From: an uncultured Terrimonas sp.
GTDB taxonomy: Bacteria > Bacteroidota > Bacteroidia > Chitinophagales > Chitinophagaceae
Direction: 5' to 3'
Assembly: GCA_946886925.1 (NCBI GenBank)
Contig: CAMPJQ010000080.1
Span: 1 to 8,782 of the forward strand
DNA length: 8,782 nucleotides
The notes below the pieces were generated by a model, which searched no databases, was not told the DNA's origin, and worked only from the letters and a program-made list of their open reading frames with translations. A program made the position numbers and the translations under genes. Positions 1 to 5,489 of the stretch are shown here, one piece after another. Numbering within the stretch: position 1 is the first letter of the stretch; the number at the start of each line of letters is the position of its first letter.

Positions 1-56
1 GGGGGATGGACAGTAAGCGAAGGTCAGATTTGAATACTTTTTTAAATAATAATAAT

Positions 57-950
57 ATGCAGTCAATCGGGATTGACATGGGAGGAACCAATATCAAAGG
101 AGTATTGATAAACGATAAGGGTGACATCCTCCATGAAATACAATGCAAGACCAAGGAAAAGGAAGCCGTGTACTGGAAAGGAGCGATAGCCGACATGCTG
201 CATAGTCTTCAACAAAAATCGTCCGGCAAAAATGCTCCTGTGGGTTTATCGGCCCCGGGATTGGCAGGCAGTAATAATGATTGCATAAAACTAATGCCGG
301 GCCGGCTTGAAGGTTTAGAAAATTTTGTATGGGCTGATTATCTTAAAACGCAAACATGGGTGCTCAACGATGCGCATGCCGCTTTAATGGCAGAGGCAAA
401 ATTTGGCGCAGGCAAAGGATGCGGCAATGTTATTTTATTGACACTGGGCACTGGTGTAGGCGGAGGCATTATGATAAACGGTGAATTGCACCAGGGCTTA
501 TTAAACAGGGCCGGGCATATGGGCCATGTAATGCTCAATGCAGACAGCGATGGATGTGATGTTACCAATATGCCGGCCAGCCTTGAAGACGCAATAGGCA
601 ATTGCACCATAGAACAAAGGAGTTTCGGGAAATTTTCTTCAACCTATGAACTGGTTCAGGCATATAAAGACGGCGATACCTTTGCAACATATGTATGGCT
701 CCATTCTGTAAAGCGGCTAGCTGTAGCCCTTTGCTCATTTATCAATATTCTTTCTCCTGATATTATTATTCTTGGCGGAGGGATAGCACAGTCCGGTGAT
801 GATTTATTTAAGCCGCTTGACAAGTTTATGAATATCTTTGAATGGCATCATTCGGGTGTGCGCACGCCTGTTGTGCAGGCCATATTTGATGAATATTCAG
901 GGGCAGTAGGAGCAGCCAGCTTTGCTTTACATAAAACCTTACCACACTAA
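57..950 (+). CDS. ROK-family sugar kinase-like protein (atypical)
   Basis: ROK proteins are cytoplasmic ATP-dependent sugar kinases or sugar-responsive regulators. No N-terminal helix-turn-helix is visible, so a kinase is the better reading. Numbering from the ATG at 57 (297 residues): phosphate-binding DMGGT at 7-11, SAPG at 65-68, LNDA at 103-106 with D105 as the expected catalytic base, LGTGVGGG at 130-137, and a C-terminal ILGGGI near 238-243. Two family signatures are altered. The usual ExGH sugar-binding motif reads HMGH (154-157), and the Cys-rich zinc motif that normally follows keeps only C167. The frame stays open to an ATG at 6, but the added 17 residues are polar and Asn-rich and the family starts only a few residues before DxGGT, so 57 is preferred. 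The gene ends 9 bp before the SIS gene, so the two are probably co-transcribed. The substrate is unknown, and the altered motifs leave room for a changed specificity or a non-catalytic sensor role. Confidence 0.88.
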   Translation: MQSIGIDMGGTNIKGVLINDKGDILHEIQCKTKEKEAVYWKGAIADMLHSLQQKSSGKNAPVGLSAPGLAGSNNDCIKLMPGRLEGLENFVWADYLKTQTWVLNDAHAALMAEAKFGAGKGCGNVILLTLGTGVGGGIMINGELHQGLLNRAGHMGHVMLNADSDGCDVTNMPASLEDAIGNCTIEQRSFGKFSSTYELVQAYKDGDTFATYVWLHSVKRLAVALCSFINILSPDIIILGGGIAQSGDDLFKPLDKFMNIFEWHHSGVRTPVVQAIFDEYSGAVGAASFALHKTLPH

Positions 951-959
951 ATTTTTATC

Positions 960-1739
960 ATGAATGTTATCTGGGATTATCTGCAACATTCCCGAAAAAT
1001 TATTGAAACCGTTGAAACGCAGCAAAAAGCTATACAACAAGCCGCAAAATGGTTTACAGAGAGCATTTTGCAGGGTCGGATGGTGCATGTATTCGGTTCG
1101 GGGCACAGCCGCATTATGGTGGAAGAAATGTGGCCGCGGTATGGATCATTTCCGGGGTTTAATCCTATAGTAGAGCTATCGCTCACCTTTCACAACCTGG
1201 TGGTTGGCGCCAATGGTCAGCGGCAGGCCATGTTTCTTGAAAATGTAGAAGGACTGGCCGAAAGGATTTTACGCAACTTTGATGTAAAGGAAAACGATAG
1301 TGCGCTCATCATTTCATCCAGCGGATGTAATATAGTCCCTATTGAAATGGCGGAACTGTTTCAGCAAAAAAAAGTGAAGGTAACGGCTATTCTCACCCAA
1401 AAACATGCAGATGTTTCTTCCAGCAAAAGAAAAGACGGGAAAAAATTGGGCGACTTTGCAGATCTCATTTTGGATACAGGCGCTCCGGCAGGCGATGCCA
1501 TGATCCGGATCCCGGACCTTGAAACACCCGTTGCACCTGGCTCAACAGTCGGCGGCGTTTTACTGATCAATTCCATTAAGGCAGAAACAGCCAGACTGCT
1601 AACCGAAGCGGGAAAACCTCCGAAAGTATTATCGGCTGCATGTGTAGTGGGTGCAGAAAAAGCAAAGGAACTGTTTGAGAGCGCCTATGACGAACATGCC
1701 CATCGCCTTGCTGGTTTATATAAAAATGTAGGAAATTAA
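960..1739 (+). CDS. SIS-domain sugar-phosphate isomerase-like protein (UPF0309 type)
   Basis: A 259-residue protein with one sugar isomerase (SIS) domain. This fold binds phosphosugars and occurs in aldose-ketose isomerases, in MurQ-type etherases and in regulators. Visible pieces are an N-terminal helical segment (1-40), VFGSGHSRIMVEEM at 44-57 (first phosphate-loop region), IISSSGCN at 117-124 (the Ser-rich phosphosugar-binding loop), the stretch around LDTGAPAGDA at 171-180, and PGST at 193-196. Length and motif order resemble the uncharacterised UPF0309 group rather than GmhA or GlmS. No helix-turn-helix is present, so it is not an RpiR-type repressor. It lies 9 bp after the ROK gene and 14 bp before the core-MetE gene, consistent with one mRNA. 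By context it probably acts on the product of the ROK kinase; that link is inference. The upstream sequence is T/A-rich with no Shine-Dalgarno. Confidence 0.88.
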   Translation: MNVIWDYLQHSRKIIETVETQQKAIQQAAKWFTESILQGRMVHVFGSGHSRIMVEEMWPRYGSFPGFNPIVELSLTFHNLVVGANGQRQAMFLENVEGLAERILRNFDVKENDSALIISSSGCNIVPIEMAELFQQKKVKVTAILTQKHADVSSSKRKDGKKLGDFADLILDTGAPAGDAMIRIPDLETPVAPGSTVGGVLLINSIKAETARLLTEAGKPPKVLSAACVVGAEKAKELFESAYDEHAHRLAGLYKNVGN

Positions 1740-1753
1740 AATAACACAACAAT

Positions 1754-2779
1754 ATGCATACGCCTGTACGTACAACAGTGGTTGGTAGTTATCCTTTTCC
1801 AGGATGGCTGGAATTTGCATCGCAGCACTTAAACGAATTTGGACCCGCCGATATAGAAGAAGTAATTGAAGATGCCGTTATTGCCGCTATCCATGACCAA
1901 ACAACGGCGGGGCTCGACGTAATTACCGACGGAGAACAGACAAGGCTCGATTTCAATTTATCTTTTTATGGCTATATCAAAGGAATATCGCCCGATGAAA
2001 GTGAAACAAGGCGTTTTGGACCTGCCGCACACGACCAGAGAGGAAAACACCGGATAACCGAAACACTTTCTGCTCCAAAAGGATTGGGGGTAGTAAAAGA
2101 ATTTTTACGTTTAAAAAAATTAGCACCGCAGGGGCCTGTGTTAAAAGCAAGCATACCGGGACCGTATACCTTAAGTGGAAGATTATTGCCGAACAACGAA
2201 TACAAAGACCGGTACGCAATAACCGAAGCTATCCTTCCCTTTATACAAAAGGAACTGGAAGAACTGGTAGTGGCAGGATGTACTGAAATTACGGTTGATG
2301 AGCCCTCTATGAGTTGCTATGCATATAAAGAAGACACCAAAAAATTTGCGGCTATATTCAACAAAACTGTTGAACCCGTGGTGGGCAAATGCAATCTTTC
2401 CACGCATTTATGCTTTGGCAATTTTAAAGGAAGGCCTGTGGGTTACCGGAGCATAAAACCGATGATACCGGATTTTCTTGACCTTAAAGTCAATGAAATA
2501 CATATTGAAATGGCAAACCGCGAATTTGCGGAGATAGAATTACTCGAAACTTTTGCCAAACGAATGAATGTTGCAGTGGGGATCATTGACGTAAAGAATT
2601 ATTACATTGAAACGGCGGAAGATGTAGTGGAAAGAATTAAAAGATGCCTGCAATATATTCCCGCGGAAAAGCTATCTGTAGCTCCCGACTGCGGATTAAG
2701 CCAAACTGCAAGATGGGCATCAAGACAAAAACTAATTAACATGGTGAAGGGTGCGAAAATGGTGAGGGAGATGATTTGA
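1754..2779 (+). CDS. Core-MetE: short cobalamin-independent methionine synthase-like methyltransferase
   Basis: This 341-residue protein matches only the catalytic C-terminal barrel of MetE; classic MetE is about 750 residues with a duplicated N-terminal half that is absent here. The family moves a methyl group onto homocysteine held by a zinc thiolate. All four expected zinc ligands are present: H218 and C220 (THLC), E252 (HIEMA) and C313 (PDCGL). Other barrel signatures are VVGSYP at 9-14, TDGEQTR at 58-64, VDEP at 181-184, and GIIDVKN at 276-282, which sits where MetE has its YDxHS segment. The body is intact and catalytically plausible. Single-domain core-MetE proteins are known, and their methyl donor is not always methyl-tetrahydrofolate; some take methyl groups from a corrinoid protein and the MesD type works with MesX. 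No corrinoid protein or MesX is seen here. Clustering with ROK and SIS genes is unusual, so another thiol acceptor or methyl donor is possible. Confidence 0.88.
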   Translation: MHTPVRTTVVGSYPFPGWLEFASQHLNEFGPADIEEVIEDAVIAAIHDQTTAGLDVITDGEQTRLDFNLSFYGYIKGISPDESETRRFGPAAHDQRGKHRITETLSAPKGLGVVKEFLRLKKLAPQGPVLKASIPGPYTLSGRLLPNNEYKDRYAITEAILPFIQKELEELVVAGCTEITVDEPSMSCYAYKEDTKKFAAIFNKTVEPVVGKCNLSTHLCFGNFKGRPVGYRSIKPMIPDFLDLKVNEIHIEMANREFAEIELLETFAKRMNVAVGIIDVKNYYIETAEDVVERIKRCLQYIPAEKLSVAPDCGLSQTARWASRQKLINMVKGAKMVREMI

Positions 2780-2784
2780 GGAGA

Positions 2785-2812
2785 TTGCAGGTTACAAGTT
2801 GCAGCTTGCAAG
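2785..2812. repeat. Degenerate 7-bp tandem repeat, four units
   Basis: Four consecutive heptamers fit the consensus TTRCARS (TTGCAGG, TTACAAG, TTGCAGC, TTGCAAG). They begin 6 bp after the core-MetE stop codon and fill part of the 90-bp gap before the metallohydrolase gene. Two other intergenic gaps in the window also carry 7-bp-period repeats of different sequence. No function is assigned. Confidence 0.7.
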
Positions 2813-2869
2813 GCAACAGTGTCTGCGAGGTAAGTTATAAACGCGCTTAAGCAGTTTAAAATAATTTAA

Positions 2870-3715
2870 ATGATTCCGGCTGTTATAAAGGATAATGATT
2901 TTATTGCACAGGTGCAGCGATATGAAAATGACAAAAAAAATTTTCATCTGTGGTGGCTGGGGCAAAGTGGCTACCTGCTGCTATGGCAGGGAAAAAAAAT
3001 ACTGATTGATCCCTATCTTTCGGATTCCCTCACAAAAAAATATACAGGTACCCATAAGCCGCATACGCGAATGAGCGAGCGTGTGGTTAACCCTGACTTG
3101 TTAAAAAATATTTCCATTGTAAGCTCCAGTCATAACCACACCGACCATTTAGATGGTGAGACTTTAATACCCATCATTAAAAATAATCCTGGCGTCCGCT
3201 TCATTATCCCCGAAGCCAACAGGAGCTTCGTTGCCGGCAGAACACAGGCAGCGGAAGCATTTCCTTCGGGCATGAATGAAGGAAAGCATATAACTTTTGG
3301 TGATTTTACTTTTCATGGTATTGCTGCTGCACACAATGATGTTGACCGGAATGAAAAAGGAGAATGCCTTTATATGGGGTATATTATACAGTTTGGCAAT
3401 TACACCATTTATCATAGCGGCGATACGCTTTGGTATACCGGGCTCGAAAAAATACTGCGTCCGTTTCAAATAAACCTGGCATTGCTTCCCATTAACGGAA
3501 ATGATCCCGCAAGAGGTGTTGCAGGCAATCTTAATGTGCAGGAAGCTGCAGATTTAGCTAAAGCCGCGGGCATACAACATGTTATTCCCTGCCATTATGA
3601 TATGTTTACTTTTAACACTGCAAACCCTGCTGACTTTGCTGTTAAAGCCGAAGCAGTTGGGCAAGCCTATACTATTTTACCCATTGGAGGACATTGGAGC
3701 AGCGAAGTTTTTTAG
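2870..3715 (+). CDS. UlaG-like metallo-beta-lactamase-fold hydrolase
   Basis: A 281-residue MBL-fold metallohydrolase, predicted cytoplasmic as no signal peptide is seen. The N-terminal WWLGQSGYLL (28-37) and ILIDPYLSDS (44-53) resemble the UlaG (L-ascorbate-6-phosphate lactonase) branch. The metal site is complete: HNHTDH gives H88, H90, D92 and H93; H155 lies in AAAHND; D185 lies in YHSGDT; and H242 lies in PCHYD. It is shorter than E. coli UlaG (about 350 residues), and UlaG-like proteins have many substrates, so lactonase activity is a guess. The gene follows core-MetE after a 90-bp gap with no recognisable promoter box, so read-through from the upstream operon is likely. The start at 2870 follows an A/T-rich stretch and leaves a normal N-terminus. 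The gene ends 14 bp from the stop of the convergent GNAT gene, and no terminator hairpin is seen between them. Confidence 0.87.
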   Translation: MIPAVIKDNDFIAQVQRYENDKKNFHLWWLGQSGYLLLWQGKKILIDPYLSDSLTKKYTGTHKPHTRMSERVVNPDLLKNISIVSSSHNHTDHLDGETLIPIIKNNPGVRFIIPEANRSFVAGRTQAAEAFPSGMNEGKHITFGDFTFHGIAAAHNDVDRNEKGECLYMGYIIQFGNYTIYHSGDTLWYTGLEKILRPFQINLALLPINGNDPARGVAGNLNVQEAADLAKAAGIQHVIPCHYDMFTFNTANPADFAVKAEAVGQAYTILPIGGHWSSEVF

Positions 3716-3729
3716 GCACTCAAAGTGTA

Positions 3730-4137
3730 TTACTTCAATTCATCGGCGTGATCTATATAAAAGCAGTGCTCGTGCCGCCTCATCCCGATATGCGGATAAT
3801 AGTTTACAGCGGCGGGAGCCGACAGCAAGATCAGTTTTGCTTTAGGCGCTTCTAATTGTGTGCGCCGGATCAGTTCTTTTCCAATACCCTTATGCTGGTA
3901 TTCCATGTCAACAGCCAGGTCTGATAAATAGGTACAAAATGAAAAATCGGTCAGTGAACGGGCTACGCCAACAATTTCGCCATTATCCCTTGCTGTTAGT
4001 ACAAGATTTCCGTACGCAAGCATGCCAGCTATACGTTCCGGATCATTAACCGGCCTGCGCTCCCCAAGTGTAGATCGTTGCAATACCTGTACAAACTCTT
4101 CCGGCCCTAAATTATTTTCAACCTGATAGCTTATCAT
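3730..4137 (-). CDS. Small GNAT-family N-acetyltransferase
   Basis: A 135-residue single-domain GNAT, which transfers an acetyl group from acetyl-CoA to an amine. The central strand LSDLAVDMEYQHKGIGKELI (71-90) is motif A; QHKGIG (81-86) is the Q/RxxGxG/A pyrophosphate loop that binds coenzyme A. AAVNYYPHIGM (109-119) fits motif B with the usual aromatic residues before a GM turn. The reading frame extends upstream to 4215, which would overlap the 373-residue gene by 68 bp and add a non-homologous tail. The ATG at 4137 removes the overlap, leaves 10 bp between the genes and gives the family's usual length, so it is preferred. It is probably translated from the same mRNA as the upstream gene. 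The substrate cannot be read from the sequence. Confidence 0.85.
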   Translation of the reverse strand: MISYQVENNLGPEEFVQVLQRSTLGERRPVNDPERIAGMLAYGNLVLTARDNGEIVGVARSLTDFSFCTYLSDLAVDMEYQHKGIGKELIRRTQLEAPKAKLILLSAPAAVNYYPHIGMRRHEHCFYIDHADELK

Positions 4138-4147
4138 TTCGATTTGT

Positions 4148-5269
4148 TTAAAAGATATATCTGTAGGTGATATGCTTTTTAGAAAAAGTAGCGCCTGTTG
4201 CTTCATGCAGCGCAATCATTTTGGTATTAAAATCACCAACCCACGATAATTCAAGTTCTTTATACTGCTGAAGCGGCAATACATATTCCTTTAACTTGAT
4301 GATCATGGCAGCCTCAAGTCCATGCTTCTGAAATTTTGCTTTGGTTCCCATAATAATGGCCCGCATCCGCTTATTCTTATGACTCCATTTGTTCACCAGA
4401 AATTTTAGTTTGCCCCACAACCCCAGCTTACCATTCAAATTACTGATCAGTTCATTGGTGTCGGGAACAATAACCACCAGCGATGCCGGTTCCCCGTTTA
4501 CATAAGCAAACCAGATCAGCTTCTCATCCATGATGACCTTTATTTTTTCAAATGTTTCCCGGATAGTAATGTCTGTTATAGGAGTAAAGTTTTCAAAATC
4601 TTTCCAGGCATCGTTGTATATCTCTTTAAAATCACCGGCAAACCGTGGAAACTCATTTTTTTTCAGGTGTTCAAAATGATATCCCGGTTTTTTTACCACC
4701 CATTCTGCAATCTTTGTAAAGCGTTCCGGAAAAGGTTTGTATATTTCTATTGAATTGGAAATTTGTTCATACAGCGGCTCAAAACCGTACCGCTCATATA
4801 ATCTTTTGTAATAAGGAGGATGATAGTTCATACCATAATACGGTACAGCGAAACCTTCTACGAGCAGCCCCCACCACATATCATTCTCTCCAAAATTTAC
4901 CGGGCCATCCATTGCCTTCATTCCATTTTCCGAAAGCCAGGCCTTAGCAGTATCAAACAAAAGGTCAGCAGCGTCCTGGTTATCGGTGCATTCAAAAAAA
5001 CCACATCCCCCTGTTGGTTGTTCAGAGAGGTATGCTTTTTTGTTGTTGATGAAAGCGGCTATGCGGCCAATTACCCTTCCATCTTTGTCCTTCAATATCC
5101 ATCGCATACATTTACCGTGTTGATGATAATTGTTTTTGCGGGGATCAAACACCGATTCAATATCATTGTTTAAAGGGCATACCCAGTTGGGATCATTTTT
5201 ATATATTTTTTTAGGGAGATCAAGAAAGGATTTTCTTGTGGCTGCACTGTTAACTTCTATAATTTCCAT
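4148..5269 (-). CDS. YghO-like protein with tandem acetyltransferase-like (GNAT) halves
   Basis: A 373-residue soluble protein of the group related to E. coli YghO, annotated as GNAT-like with no established reaction. Typical landmarks are NDPNWVCPL at 25-33, the GRIAAF strand at 68-73, GGCGFFEC at 87-94, GPVNFGENDMWWGLLVEGF at 122-140, and YHPPYYKRLYERYGFEP at 149-165. A second half carries MGTKAKFQKHGLEAAM at 307-322 and ELSWVGDFNTKMIALHEATGA at 340-360, the latter resembling the end of a GNAT fold. The classic Q/RxxGxG/A coenzyme A loop is not obvious, so acetyl-CoA use is unproven. The start at 5269 is the first ATG and gives the normal N-terminus. The small GNAT gene follows 10 bp downstream. 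The gene is divergent from argS, and the MITE-like element lies between them. Confidence 0.85.
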   Translation of the reverse strand: MEIIEVNSAATRKSFLDLPKKIYKNDPNWVCPLNNDIESVFDPRKNNYHQHGKCMRWILKDKDGRVIGRIAAFINNKKAYLSEQPTGGCGFFECTDNQDAADLLFDTAKAWLSENGMKAMDGPVNFGENDMWWGLLVEGFAVPYYGMNYHPPYYKRLYERYGFEPLYEQISNSIEIYKPFPERFTKIAEWVVKKPGYHFEHLKKNEFPRFAGDFKEIYNDAWKDFENFTPITDITIRETFEKIKVIMDEKLIWFAYVNGEPASLVVIVPDTNELISNLNGKLGLWGKLKFLVNKWSHKNKRMRAIIMGTKAKFQKHGLEAAMIIKLKEYVLPLQQYKELELSWVGDFNTKMIALHEATGATFSKKHITYRYIF

Positions 5270-5327
5270 ATGTATTGCGCTTAGCTACTGCATTTCTACA
5301 AAATAACATAAAAAAAGGATTGAAGCC

Positions 5328-5335
5328 ACATATCC
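5328..5335. repeat. Left 8-bp direct repeat (probable target-site duplication)
   Basis: ACATATCC lies immediately outside the left terminal inverted repeat, and an identical copy lies immediately outside the right one at 5450-5457. With two more matching bases (CC) the shared string is 10 bp, but those bases overlap the right inverted repeat, so 8 bp is the consistent boundary. Such paired copies are the usual mark of a transposition event. Confidence 0.75.
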
Positions 5336-5449
5336 GGGTGTATTCCAAATTGTCGCCGGTTGGTGGAGACACCTACCGGGGCGTCTGCCGTGGGCGGTGT
5401 CTTCACCGCCCACATGAAGCAAAGCAATGCGACAATTTGGAATGCACCC
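5336..5449. mobile_element. 114-bp MITE-like element with 21-bp terminal inverted repeats
   Basis: The left end (5336-5356, starting GGGTGTATTCC) and right end (5429-5449, ending GGAATGCACCC) are inverted repeats matching at 20 of 21 positions. An identical 8-bp direct repeat flanks both sides. The inside (5357-5428) holds three back-to-back hairpins and no open reading frame, so it encodes no transposase and would have to be mobilised in trans. An 8-bp duplication is typical of several insertion-sequence families (for example IS1595, IS256 and IS66), but no family can be assigned from the ends alone. It sits between the divergent YghO-like gene and argS, and its right end overlaps the predicted argS promoter. 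The alternative reading is a fixed structured regulatory or RNA element, with the flanking repeat a coincidence. Confidence 0.75.
5356..5413. other. Three consecutive hairpins inside the 114-bp element
   Basis: Hairpin one (5356-5379) has 10-nt arms CCGGTTGGTG and CACCTACCGG with one T-T mismatch and a GAGA loop. Hairpin two (5380-5389) has arms GGC and GCC around GTCT. Hairpin three (5390-5413) has perfect 10-nt arms GTGGGCGGTG and CACCGCCCAC around TCTT. They abut with no spacer and are enclosed by the 21-bp terminal repeats, so a single strand could fold into a cloverleaf-like shape. No T-run follows, so this does not look like an intrinsic terminator. Confidence 0.7.
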
Positions 5450-5466
5450 ACATATCCTTATTTTTG
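5436..5466 (+). promoter_or_regulatory. Bacteroidota-type promoter of argS
   Basis: TTTG at 5436-5439, a 19-nt spacer, then TATTTTTG at 5459-5466 match the known Bacteroidota housekeeping consensus (TTTG, 19-21 nt, TAnnTTTG) at every fixed position. Transcription would begin a few bases after 5466, leaving a short leader of under about 20 nt before the argS ATG. The -33 box lies inside the right inverted repeat of the MITE-like element, while the -7 box lies outside it. Confidence 0.7.
5450..5457. repeat. Right 8-bp direct repeat (probable target-site duplication)
   Basis: ACATATCC is identical to the copy at 5328-5335 on the other side of the 114-bp element. It falls in the spacer between the -33 and -7 boxes of the argS promoter. 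Confidence 0.75.
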
Positions 5467-5489
5467 CAGTCTTTTAAAAATGTGGGTTC

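Noticed and set aside
6..56. Upstream ATG for the ROK gene
   Set aside because: It adds a low-complexity Asn-rich tail not expected in the family. It cannot be excluded, because the upstream sequence is cut off by the window edge.
3716..3729. Bidirectional terminator between the convergent hydrolase and GNAT genes
   Set aside because: Only 14 bp separate the stops and no inverted repeat with a T-run is visible.
4138..4215. Longer start for the small GNAT gene, overlapping the 373-residue gene by 68 bp
   Set aside because: The extra 26 residues lie before the domain, and a start at 4137 gives the family length and a normal 10-bp gap.
5299..5306. TTATTTTG-like box on the minus strand as promoter of the YghO-like gene
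   Set aside because: The conserved second A is missing and there is no TTTG at 19-21 nt upstream.
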